From a bacterium (GTDB taxonomy: Bacteria > Planctomycetota > Planctomycetia > Pirellulales > Pirellulaceae), in NCBI GenBank assembly GCA_030430075.1, contig JAUIGN010000039.1, forward strand, positions 1 through 64,000: 64,000 bases of DNA, given 5' to 3'. Shown piece by piece: positions 45,446 to 54,024 of this stretch. The notes below the pieces were generated by a model. The model had not been told where the DNA came from. It was given only the letters and a program-made list of their open reading frames with translations, and made no database searches. The position numbers and the translations under genes were made by a program. The first letter of the stretch is position 1; each line of letters starts with the position of its first letter.

Positions 45446-45960
45446 GGCGACCGGCGGGCTGGGAAGAACTGGGATGAGCGTGCGCAATCGTTTGGGTTGT
45501 TCGCGAACGAGCGATGGCTCAGTGCAGATCGCTGTGTCGCAATCGTTGGCGGTGAACTAACCCATAGCGCCGCGCCGATTTGCCGGGATGCGTCGGCTCG
45601 CGGTTTGTGCGGTTTTCGACTGAACCGGGGCTAACGCCCAGCGGCTGATAAGTCATCCGGGATCGGGTCCGCCCCCGAATCGTTTCCGGAACCAGGCAGC
45701 AGCGGCTCGACGCGTTACCGCATTCCACCGCGCCGGCCTGGTCCGGCGGCAGGAAACCGCAGTCGCAGCGCACCAGCGGCGCTGCAGTCGAACCGCTGCA
45801 GCAACCGACCCGCGGCACGTGCCAGTCTGGGGGCAAGACTCCGTAAGCGACGCGATGAGAGGACGTTACGGCGAACGCACTGCCGCCGCACCTCGATTGG
45901 CGCAGGTTGTGCAACAGGCGATCTGGTCGTCTTCACAACGCCCTCTCCGCAGGTCGAATC
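45446..45960. other. Intergenic region containing repeat copy B
   Basis: 515 bases. Open frames on the minus strand here are Cys/Arg-rich and have no domain. The region holds the dispersed repeat copy at 45618-45661 and is otherwise unexplained. The promoter of the large membrane-protein gene is expected near its right end. Confidence 0.4.
45618..45661 (+). repeat. Dispersed ~40 bp intergenic repeat, copy B
   Basis: GAACCGGGGCTAACGCCCAG followed by CGGCTGATAA; copy A lies on the minus strand at 35488-35535 with the same block order. Both copies are intergenic. Confidence 0.6.
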
Positions 45961-48900
45961 ATGAGTACCTCCCAGCGTAGCGACTCGCCGCTCGTGCGGT
46001 TCTTCGACAGCTTCTTGCAAGAGAAGAACATCAAATGGGTCCTGGCGTCCGGTCTGCTCATCCTGCTTGGCTCGTCCCTGATGATGGTGACCAAGGGTTG
46101 GTCGGGGTTCGATCCCACCATCAAGTTCATGGTCATCATGGGTTACACGGCGGCCCTCTTCACTGCCGGCCAGTGGAGCTACCACCAGTTGGCATTGCGG
46201 AAGACGGGTACGGTCCTGATGGCCCTCACCGTGCTCATGATTCCAGCCACCTTTGTCGGCTGGCATTGGCTCTGGTCTTCCGTAGACGCAACAGCGACGC
46301 AGGGCATTGCAATCGTTCTCCTCGGGCTGAACGGCCTGCTGGCGGCCTTCGCGTCTCAGCGCATCTTTGCCCACCTGCTGCGCGGCAACCAGACGACGTT
46401 TGTCCTCAGCTTTCTCCTGTTGAGCTTCTCCGCGGCTGCGGCTCCCGCTGTCCGCGAACTGGCTCCCTGCTGGTCGTGGTTGAGTTCATTCGTGTTGTGG
46501 TCTGTCTTTGCGGTCGGCGTCATCAAAGTGAACCGGCATGTGTTCTGGTTGACGGAAGAGCATCGCCAGCCGCGCATCTTCGGCTTCTTTCCGATTGTTT
46601 TGCTGGGCATGCAATTCCTGCTGGTCTTCACGACCAACTTTGTCCAGACGATTCCCACCGACTGGCTCGGCCTGGCCCTGGTTCTGGTAGCGATCCCCGT
46701 GCTCGGCACGGCAGACCGGGTCGCCCGCGTCTTCCAGGAACGGACCGGCAATCTGGTCCGCCCCATTCCCTGGCCGATCATGTTGCCGCTCTGCGTCGGC
46801 CTCATTCTCTGCGCCGCGGGCCTCGGCCTGGCAGCCAGCGGGATGGCCGGCGGCGTCCCCTACCCGCTGGTTCCGACGGCCGCCCTGGTAGCGATCCTGA
46901 TGGGCGTCGCCGCGCACCGTGCGGACCGGCCACCGTTCGTGTGGGCGATGCTGGCCTGTGTGGTCATCGCCTACAACTTCTCTCCCGTCTTCTTCCAGGA
47001 GCTCGCTCGGGCCGCCATCAAGCAAGGCGCGCAGGCGGTCAACGAAGCAAGGCTGCCGTACGCCTTCTACGGACTGACCTACCTGCCCTTGATCCTGACC
47101 GTGCTGGCCGCTGCGACGTGGACCAGAGTGCGAGGCCATCGCCTGTTTGCCAGGCCCCTGCGCCAATTCGTGGCAGGCCTGTCGGTCCTCCTGCTGGCTG
47201 TCGCCTTCGGTCACCTCAAAGCCCTGTTCCCCGTCTCGCTGTTGATGACCAGCCTCTTCGCAGCCATGGCCGTGCTGTTGGACGACCGGCGGTTGGCCCT
47301 CCCCGGTCTGGCGGCATTCCTGATCGCCACCGGCAGCGCCGTGCCGTTTGCCGAGCACAGTTGGGGGATCGATGTTCCAGCCAGCTGGGACTTTGCGCTA
47401 CCGCTGCTCGGCGCCACCCTGCAGCTCGGCGCCGCGCCGTGGCTGGACCGCAGAATTCGGACCTTGGGGATCCCGGGAAACTTCATGCAGGGTGCCGCCA
47501 TTGTCGAATCACCCACGCTGGTTTTCTCGTTTGCTGCGACCACGCTGGCAGCGGCTGTTTGGGTACCGCGGTCATTTTCGGCAGGTCACGATGTCGACCT
47601 GTGGCCCACGCTGATGATCGGAGTTCTGCTGTTGACCCATTCGCTGATCTGGACACAAAAGCCAACCAGCTGGCTCTGCCTGGGCTTCGTGACCGCCGAG
47701 TCACTCCGCCTCGGATGGGCCGCCGATCTGACGGTCTGGGGGATGGCCGAGTTGGCGGCTTGCGCCGGACTGGTCGCCTGGTCGATTAGCTACGGTCTCG
47801 AACGCCGGCCAACATGGCGGATCTCACGAGCCTGGGCGGACGTGGCCCAGTGGGGCGCGCTCGTGGTGCTCTCGTTGGCGACGGTCACATTCGCGATTCC
47901 CGGCTTGCTGCTGGAGATCGTCGACGTCCCTTTTTCAGCGATCCCCCGTGATCCGTTCTGGTGGACGACCTGTGCGTTGCTGATCGTTTGGTGCTTTGAC
48001 GCGGCGCGGCGATTGCGGCAACCGGTGACGGCGTGCATCGGCTGTCTCTGCCTGCTGCTGTTGGAAGGCGGGACCGTTTCGCATCTGACCGGGCGCGACG
48101 GCCTGGATCTGCTGCCTCTGGTCTGGACCCTTACCGCGTTGGCCGCCGTCCCGCTGATCGAGTACCTGCGCAGCGTCTCGGCTGCCATGGAGACGCGGGT
48201 CGTCACTGTCGATGCCTACCGGTCGTTGCACGCGGTGCTGTTCCCCGTCGACGCCATCGTGCGAGGCCTGCTGCTTGTTGTTACGGGAATGTCGCTGGTG
48301 TATTACCACGGCCCGATCCTGATCGCCAGCGGTGTCGCCATCACCGGCCTGGTCGGTTGGGCATTCGCTCGCCGCGAGCCGCCCCGCCTGCTGCCGATGC
48401 TGCTGCTGTGCAACTGGTTCGTGATCGTCCTGCTGGGGCAAGCCGCCAGCGACGTTCAGCACCTGATTGAACTGGTCTTCGTTGCTCCCGCGCATTCCAC
48501 CTGTCTGATGACCGCCCTGGCGGCTACCAGCGTGTTGGGCTGGCAACTGGCCGCCCGCCATCGGCCACCGTGGCGAAGGGCGGCAACGATTCAGATCTTC
48601 GCGCTCCGCGCTGTGGCCGGCCTGGGAGTCCTGGCGACGATGTTGCAGCCGGCCGTGGAGCCAACCCATTCGGCGCTCGTTGCATTCGCCTTCCTGGTAA
48701 CCGCGGCCTCCGAATTCTGGCTGGCCGTCTTTCGCCAGGATGTGCGCCGCTGTTGGAGCGGCCTGGCGGTGACGACGGCCGGCTTCGCCTTTTTGGGGTG
48801 GTGCGACGTGCTGCATTTCGGCAGCGGCATGGCGATGGTTCTGCCGCTGCTTGTCGGTGGCGGACTAACGTTGGCCGCCGTTCTGGCGCGACGCCACCCA

Positions 48901-49596
48901 CGAACCGAACTGCTGGCAACTCCATTCTCTTCCGTCGGCCTGCAGATGCCCTTGATGACGGCGGTCGTCGCGGTCGCGCGGCACCTGAACCAGGGCCACG
49001 ACGTCGTCTGGCATGGCTTCAACAGTCTGGCGCTGCTGGGAAGCAGCGGTTTCTATTTCTGGCGAGCGGTCGAGCAGCGTCGTAAACGGTATGCGGTGCT
49101 GTCCGCAGCAATACTCAACGTCGCCCTGCTGCTTCTCTTCCGGGAACTCAGGTTGTCCGATCCGCAGTTCTACCTGGTTCCGATCGGCATCTCGATTGTC
49201 GCTCTGGTCGAAATGCTCAAGCCAGAGATTCCGACCGCCTGGCACAATCCGCTCCGCTACGCGGGGGCACTGGTCATTCTGGTGTCTCCCACGTTTCACC
49301 TTGTCGGACAGAGTTGGCTGCCGATGTTGTCCCTGATGGTGCTGTCGACCGGGGTCATGCTGGTCGCCATCGGACTCCGGGTCCGCGCCTTGATGTACAC
49401 CGGTACCGCGTTCCTGATCGCCGACCTGCTGGCCATGGTTGTCCGTAGCGGCATCGAACATCCCAACCTGCTGTGGATTGCGGGCATTGGCTTCGGAGGG
49501 GCAATTCTGATGTTGGGCGCGTTTCTGGAAAACAGCCGTGAAAAGATGCTGCAGCGTCTGCGGGCGCTATCGGCGCAACTGGAACAATGGTCGTAG
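45961..49596 (+). CDS. Very large polytopic membrane protein of unknown function
   Basis: 1,211 residues from ATG at 45961, with AGGTCG eight bases upstream. Almost the whole length is hydrophobic helices separated by short loops; I estimate 28-32 transmembrane segments. The N-terminus (SPLVRFFDSFLQEKNIKWVL) is a short cytoplasmic helix. The C-terminus is short and helical (SREKMLQRLRALSAQLEQWS), resembling coiled-coil ends that dock to PspA-like proteins. No transporter motif was recognised. Its general look recalls DUF2157/DUF2339-like bacterial membrane proteins, but I cannot assign it. The pspA-like gene follows after 73 bases, so co-expression is likely. Confidence 0.8.
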   Translation: MSTSQRSDSPLVRFFDSFLQEKNIKWVLASGLLILLGSSLMMVTKGWSGFDPTIKFMVIMGYTAALFTAGQWSYHQLALRKTGTVLMALTVLMIPATFVGWHWLWSSVDATATQGIAIVLLGLNGLLAAFASQRIFAHLLRGNQTTFVLSFLLLSFSAAAAPAVRELAPCWSWLSSFVLWSVFAVGVIKVNRHVFWLTEEHRQPRIFGFFPIVLLGMQFLLVFTTNFVQTIPTDWLGLALVLVAIPVLGTADRVARVFQERTGNLVRPIPWPIMLPLCVGLILCAAGLGLAASGMAGGVPYPLVPTAALVAILMGVAAHRADRPPFVWAMLACVVIAYNFSPVFFQELARAAIKQGAQAVNEARLPYAFYGLTYLPLILTVLAAATWTRVRGHRLFARPLRQFVAGLSVLLLAVAFGHLKALFPVSLLMTSLFAAMAVLLDDRRLALPGLAAFLIATGSAVPFAEHSWGIDVPASWDFALPLLGATLQLGAAPWLDRRIRTLGIPGNFMQGAAIVESPTLVFSFAATTLAAAVWVPRSFSAGHDVDLWPTLMIGVLLLTHSLIWTQKPTSWLCLGFVTAESLRLGWAADLTVWGMAELAACAGLVAWSISYGLERRPTWRISRAWADVAQWGALVVLSLATVTFAIPGLLLEIVDVPFSAIPRDPFWWTTCALLIVWCFDAARRLRQPVTACIGCLCLLLLEGGTVSHLTGRDGLDLLPLVWTLTALAAVPLIEYLRSVSAAMETRVVTVDAYRSLHAVLFPVDAIVRGLLLVVTGMSLVYYHGPILIASGVAITGLVGWAFARREPPRLLPMLLLCNWFVIVLLGQAASDVQHLIELVFVAPAHSTCLMTALAATSVLGWQLAARHRPPWRRAATIQIFALRAVAGLGVLATMLQPAVEPTHSALVAFAFLVTAASEFWLAVFRQDVRRCWSGLAVTTAGFAFLGWCDVLHFGSGMAMVLPLLVGGGLTLAAVLARRHPRTELLATPFSSVGLQMPLMTAVVAVARHLNQGHDVVWHGFNSLALLGSSGFYFWRAVEQRRKRYAVLSAAILNVALLLLFRELRLSDPQFYLVPIGISIVALVEMLKPEIPTAWHNPLRYAGALVILVSPTFHLVGQSWLPMLSLMVLSTGVMLVAIGLRVRALMYTGTAFLIADLLAMVVRSGIEHPNLLWIAGIGFGGAILMLGAFLENSREKMLQRLRALSAQLEQWS

Positions 49597-49657
49597 CGCC
49601 GAACGGCAGGACAACGCGACCATCGACAACGTACCTGGAAAAACACCCCTTACGACC

Positions 49658-49663
49658 AAGGAG
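49658..49663 (+). promoter_or_regulatory. Strong Shine-Dalgarno site for the PspA/IM30 gene
   Basis: AAGGAG six bases before ATG at 49670. It fixes the start inside a longer open frame that reaches back to 49538 and overlaps the preceding gene. Confidence 0.8.
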
Positions 49664-49669
49664 ACCATC

Positions 49670-50350
49670 ATGAGCTGGTTGAACACATTTTCTTTCCTGA
49701 TGCGAGCGAACGTGACGACACTGCGGGAGCGGTTCAGCGACCCGGAGCGAATGCTGCACCAACTGTTGATCGACATGGAAGACGAACTGGAGCGAGTCCG
49801 GGCGAGTGTCGCGGGGGCCCTGGCCGACCAGATTCAACTGGAACGGAAGGCGACCAAGGCGTCCGGCGAGGTGGACCATTGGGAGACACGTGCCGCGACC
49901 GCCGTCAAACGGGGCGACGATGCTGCTGCCCGCCTCGCGCTGGAACAAAAGATGCAGGCCGAGCAGCGTGCGGAATTACTTCATGCCGAGTTGGAAAAAC
50001 AGAATCAACAGACGGACAAGCTCCGCCGTTCGGTCCAGGAACTGGAGGACAAGATTCGTCAAGCACGGCAGAAACAGACGCTGCTATTGGCGAGGTTGAC
50101 TCGAGCCGACTCGACGTCCCGCATCAACCAGGCCATGGATCGTGTCGGCGGAAATTCGGCCTTCGCCGAGTTCCGGCGGCTGGAGGATCGGGTTGAGCGG
50201 GCGGAGGCGATGGGGGAAGCGTACGCGCGCCTGGAAGGGCGAGACCCGAACGCCGAGGAACTGGAAGAAGAACTCGAAGCGGCCGATCGCAAAGAACGGT
50301 TGACCAGGGAACTCGACGCACTCAAACGGCGTGTCTCCCATGATGCGTAG
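49670..50350 (+). CDS. pspA: PspA/IM30 family envelope-stress protein
   Basis: 226 residues, the usual length for this ESCRT-III-like family. The N-terminal amphipathic helix (MSWLNTFSFLMRANVTTLRE) and the PspA opening signature DPERMLHQLLIDMEDELERV are visible. The rest is long alpha-helix and coiled coil (LLHAELEKQNQQTDKLRRSV, AMDRVGGNSAFAEFRRLEDR). The family polymerises on stressed or damaged inner membrane. The genes on both sides, a giant polytopic protein and a membrane kinase, suggest an envelope-integrity module. Confidence 0.9.
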   Translation: MSWLNTFSFLMRANVTTLRERFSDPERMLHQLLIDMEDELERVRASVAGALADQIQLERKATKASGEVDHWETRAATAVKRGDDAAARLALEQKMQAEQRAELLHAELEKQNQQTDKLRRSVQELEDKIRQARQKQTLLLARLTRADSTSRINQAMDRVGGNSAFAEFRRLEDRVERAEAMGEAYARLEGRDPNAEELEEELEAADRKERLTRELDALKRRVSHDA

Positions 50351-50690
50351 TCTCGCAGCGTTACTGATTGACTGGTGGAAACAAGATCGCATCCGGACTC
50401 GACCCGGCGAAGGGCGGTTGCTGCGCCTGCGACCGGGAACCGTCCTGCATGTTTCCGCCTGGCCGGAGCTGGCACCGGTCGACCTGGAAGTGGTCGCCCG
50501 CGGTAGTGACCCGGCCGGTTCTTCGCCCGGCGTGTGTTACGTGTGCCGGACGCGTCGCGGCGAGGGTCACCTGTGGGTCACTCGGAATGGGCGTGGCGAA
50601 ACGAACGTCCAGTGGCGCACCGGGGCATGCGTCGCAGAACTGGACCCCGGAGAGATCGAAGTCTTCTCGCCACACCCGCGGCGGTCATGA
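50340..50690 (+). CDS. Small protein of unknown function overlapping the pspA end
   Basis: 116 residues from ATG at 50340 (ATG 50343 and GTG 50331 are alternatives). It overlaps the pspA 3' end by 11 bases, which suggests coupling. The N-terminal helix (SLAALLIDWWKQDRIR) is followed by a beta-rich part (LLRLRPGTVLHVSAWPEL, GVCYVCRTRRGEGHLWVTRN). There is no signal peptide and no recognised domain. Codon composition resembles its neighbours. Confidence 0.55.
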   Translation: MMRSLAALLIDWWKQDRIRTRPGEGRLLRLRPGTVLHVSAWPELAPVDLEVVARGSDPAGSSPGVCYVCRTRRGEGHLWVTRNGRGETNVQWRTGACVAELDPGEIEVFSPHPRRS

Positions 50691-50828
50691 GCCTCCTCCG
50701 GAACAACAACGTGACGCGCTGCGGTGGCGCGGTCCGGAGACCGGGCAAACGCTGGGCAGTCGTGCGTGGGCTTGCCTTTTGTCAGGACAATCCAACGTCG
50801 GCAGGCGGCAACGCGGTAGAATGGGTCT

Positions 50829-52958
50829 ATGTTTGCCGACTTTCATCTGTTTTGCCTGGGCGCCGCGACCGTCGTTGACACCGCCTTGCTGCTGAGCGTC
50901 CTGGAGCGGCGGAACTGGCGTTACGTGGCAACGCCGCTCGTGGCGATCCTGCTGGGCGTGTGGCTGTTTCACGTCGGCGTGTTTGCCGACCTGTTGCTGA
51001 TCGACGCCACCGGTCGCTGGCCGGCTGCGGCGCGGTGGGTCTCGCGGTCCGTGATGTGCTGTGGTCTCTTGTTAATGCCATCCGCCATGCTGCACGGCGC
51101 GATACGGTTCTCGCGGACCGGGTTCGCCTTGCGCCGCCGCCGCAATTGGGCCTACCTGCCGGCCTACCTCCCGGTGCTCGCTTTGCCGGCCGCCATGGTC
51201 TCGCTGACGCGCGACCCGAGTGCGCCGTTCCTGGACCTGTTGGCCGGCTACCTGGCGCCCTATGTCGTCTGGGTCTGTCTCGTCAACGTGGGTGCCGCGG
51301 CGTCCTTCTTGCTGCTCCGCCAGTCCCGCGAGCATCCCGATGCCAGCCAGTTTCTGGCATGGATCGCCGTCATCCTGGTCGCCATGTCGGGCTGGCTGGC
51401 GTATGCCCTCTTCCTGGCGGCCGACCAGTGGCGCGACCCGACTTCGCTGGTCCCGCTGAGCGTGCTGATGATGCCCCTGGTTCCGGCGTTGCTGTTCGCT
51501 TATTTCGTCATCCAGTATCGCTTCATGCAACTGATCCTGGAACGGACGCTGGTTTACGGGGCCCTGCTGGCGGCCGTGCTCTTGTTTCATCAACTGGTCG
51601 TCGACGACCTGGTCGACCGATTGGACCGCACGTTCAAGATCAACTTCGTGATCGTGGAAGGCGTGATCCTGTTCTTCATTATTCTGGCATACCAGCCGAT
51701 GCGGCGGCGCGTGGCGGAGTCGCTCCGCTATTTGCTGGGTCACAGCCTGGAACCGGTGCGGGAACGGACACGCAAGATCTCGATCGGGATCTGGCAGCAC
51801 CTGGCGGATTCGCCACCGGAACTGTTGGACTGGTTCGTCGATTCGCTCAGCGAGTCCTTCGGGATCTCAACGGCAGCGGCGTGGCTCTACGACGATTCCG
51901 GCCAACCGGTGGTCGTCAGCGGGGACGTCGCGAACATCGACGCAGCCGCAATCAACGGCCTCCGCGATGCAATGCCGTCTCACGGGTATGTTTCGACGGG
52001 GGAACCCGGATCGGGAGACTTCGGTGCGTTCGACCGTCTCAAGCGGCTTCAAGGCAGCTTCGCAGTTCGGCTCGACCACGAAAACATCTCCGGCCTGCTT
52101 TTTCTGGGACGACGTCCCCGAGGAGGGGAAGCAAGCGACGAGGAAACACACTCGATTCTGCTGCTGGTCGAGCAATTGGGCGTGGCGTTGCACAATGCCC
52201 AACTGCAAGGGCTGCGACTGGCAGCCGAGCGTCGGGCAGCGCAAAACGAGAAACTCAGCACGCTGGGTCTGCTGACAAGCTGCGTCGCTCACGAAATCAA
52301 GAACCCGCTTTCCTCCATCAAGACCATCGCCACCGTGCTCGGCGAACAGCTCGGCCCCGACCACCAGCATGCCGAAGACGTGCGCATGATACTGGAAGAA
52401 GTGCAGCGGCTCGGCGACACCACGACCCAGTTTCTGGCGTTCTCGCGTCCCAATGACGACGACGTTGGACCCACCGAACTGCGCCCCGCCATCGATAGTG
52501 CCGTCCATGTCCTTTCTCACCTCGCGCGTCGGCAGGGCGTCGACGTCGTCGTGCAACTGCCCGAACGGTTGCGGGACGTGACCGCCACCCAGAACTCGCT
52601 CCGCGAAATCCTCTTCAACCTGCTGCTCAACGCGATTGAGGCGGCCGGCAGCCAGGCCGAGCGACCGGGTCGAGTGACGCTGGAGGCGAGCGACGATCAG
52701 GAGTCGATTTCACTCGTCATTCGCGACAACGGACCCGGCATCGCACGTGATCTGCGAGAGCGCATCTTCGATCCCTTCGTGTCGGGCAAAGCCGGCGGAA
52801 CCGGGCTGGGCCTGTTTATCGTCGGCCGCGCGGTCAACGAGGCAGAGGGTACGATCGACTGCCAAAGTGACGGGGAGGGAACTCGGTTCACCGTGCGCCT
52901 ACCCGCCACGCCCGCCGAGGTGAAATCGCGTTTCGAAACGCGCAGAAAAACCCGGTGA
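50829..52958 (+). CDS. Membrane histidine kinase with 7-8 TM N-terminus (PrsK/NtrB-like transmitter)
   Basis: 709 residues. The N-terminal ~290 residues hold seven to eight membrane segments, followed by a GAF-like domain (about 315-460). The transmitter has SCVAHEIKNPLSSIKTIATV (His about 487), NLLLNAIEAA, DNGPGI and GGTGLGLFIV. The layout resembles PrsK-like PEP-CTERM/EPS-associated kinases. No receiver gene lies beside it. Its position after the PspA group suggests that it senses envelope state, which is inference. Confidence 0.88.
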   Translation: MFADFHLFCLGAATVVDTALLLSVLERRNWRYVATPLVAILLGVWLFHVGVFADLLLIDATGRWPAAARWVSRSVMCCGLLLMPSAMLHGAIRFSRTGFALRRRRNWAYLPAYLPVLALPAAMVSLTRDPSAPFLDLLAGYLAPYVVWVCLVNVGAAASFLLLRQSREHPDASQFLAWIAVILVAMSGWLAYALFLAADQWRDPTSLVPLSVLMMPLVPALLFAYFVIQYRFMQLILERTLVYGALLAAVLLFHQLVVDDLVDRLDRTFKINFVIVEGVILFFIILAYQPMRRRVAESLRYLLGHSLEPVRERTRKISIGIWQHLADSPPELLDWFVDSLSESFGISTAAAWLYDDSGQPVVVSGDVANIDAAAINGLRDAMPSHGYVSTGEPGSGDFGAFDRLKRLQGSFAVRLDHENISGLLFLGRRPRGGEASDEETHSILLLVEQLGVALHNAQLQGLRLAAERRAAQNEKLSTLGLLTSCVAHEIKNPLSSIKTIATVLGEQLGPDHQHAEDVRMILEEVQRLGDTTTQFLAFSRPNDDDVGPTELRPAIDSAVHVLSHLARRQGVDVVVQLPERLRDVTATQNSLREILFNLLLNAIEAAGSQAERPGRVTLEASDDQESISLVIRDNGPGIARDLRERIFDPFVSGKAGGTGLGLFIVGRAVNEAEGTIDCQSDGEGTRFTVRLPATPAEVKSRFETRRKTR

Positions 52959-53108
52959 AGCAACGACCCGAGCCTGATGGCCCATCGCGACCCGTCCGCT
53001 GACTTTTGCTCCCAACAACTGAGGCACGGGCGGGTGCGATCGTCTTCACTTCACCGGGTGTCGTATTCCCAAGTCGTCCTCGTCCCCTGCTCGCCTGGGC
53101 GGACGGGG

Positions 53109-53591
53109 TCAGGTCGACAGTTGTCCTTCCAACTCACGGAACTTGGGGATCTCCGCCGCGAGATGCTCGCGCCAGCGCTGCGGATCCCAGAGCTCGACGC
53201 ACACTGCCGCCCCGACGATCATCAAACTGCCCCCGGGCTCCACGCCCAGAAACTCGCGAAATCCCTCCGGAATGACCAGGCGGCCCCGTTCGGCAAGGCG
53301 AACCGGCTTGCTGCGAGTCGACAGCAGGCGGCCCCATCGCTGCAACTCGTCCAGCCGGTCCGCCAATCGTCCGGCCTCCAACTTGTCCTTGATGAACGCC
53401 GCGTCCTGTTGCCATCGCGGCTCCCACCGCCGGGCATTCCACAGACTGAGCGCACCGGGCCGCTCTTTGACCAGCACGAATTCCTCCGTGTCGCCCAGGC
53501 CCTGCACCATCTGGCCGGGAACCGAAACACGATACCGTTCGCCCAAGACGCGCTGACTTTCGCCGAGGATCAGGGTCGAACGGTCGGTCAT
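53109..53591 (-). CDS. MraZ-like SpoVT/AbrB-fold protein
   Basis: 160 residues. Two swapped-hairpin AbrB/MraZ units are visible: GERYRVSVPGQM with a following WNARRWEPRW helix, and RGRLVIPEGFREFLGVEPGG with VCVELWDPQRWREHL. MraZ is a DNA-binding repressor of the division and cell-wall cluster. No dcw gene (ftsI, mur, mraW) lies beside this one. An isolated mraZ is plausible in planctomycetes, which lack much of the dcw cluster. The target operator cannot be proposed from this window. Confidence 0.8.
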   Translation of the reverse strand: MTDRSTLILGESQRVLGERYRVSVPGQMVQGLGDTEEFVLVKERPGALSLWNARRWEPRWQQDAAFIKDKLEAGRLADRLDELQRWGRLLSTRSKPVRLAERGRLVIPEGFREFLGVEPGGSLMIVGAAVCVELWDPQRWREHLAAEIPKFRELEGQLST

Positions 53592-54024
53592 GGCCCAAGC
53601 GGTGAAGGTTCATCGTGCGGCATCCGTCCGTACGGTACGCGGCGACGAAGCTCGCCACCGCATGCGATGGGAGAATTTCCCACCAATCCAACATCCCTAG
53701 CGACTTGCGTGGGCACCTAACCCACAGATGACAAGTTTAGCCCGCCGCCCGGTCGACCACAAGCATCCGCCCGGCCCGCCCCCCCCACGTTCAGTGGGAC
53801 GCCAACCCTGAATGCTCGTTGGAGCCATTTGATGTTGGGTGACGAATCGCCTGGCCCCGAACGACTCTAAACGCCCCACACACCCCACGCACCCCATGCC
53901 ACTCATTTGAACTGGACATACAGGGCCGGTTCGCCTATTCCATGTGCCCCAACACGTCTCCGACGCAGGGCTCACGACCACCGTCTCCCCTCTTTCCTAC
54001 GCACTTATTAACGTCAGGACATTC
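53592..54024. other. Divergent intergenic region upstream of the ketosynthase
   Basis: 433 bases between the MraZ-like gene (minus) and the ketosynthase (plus). A C-rich stretch (53766-53786) and a CACACCCCACGCACCCCATG-like CA/C-rich repeat (53877-53899) are present. No RNA gene or convincing promoter pair was recognised. The ketosynthase frame is open to 53944, but the SD-supported start is at 54025. Confidence 0.4.

Noticed and set aside
45519..45914. Minus-strand open frame of 131 codons in the 45446-45960 gap
   Set aside because: It covers repeat copy B, is Arg/Cys-rich, has no domain and no Shine-Dalgarno support.
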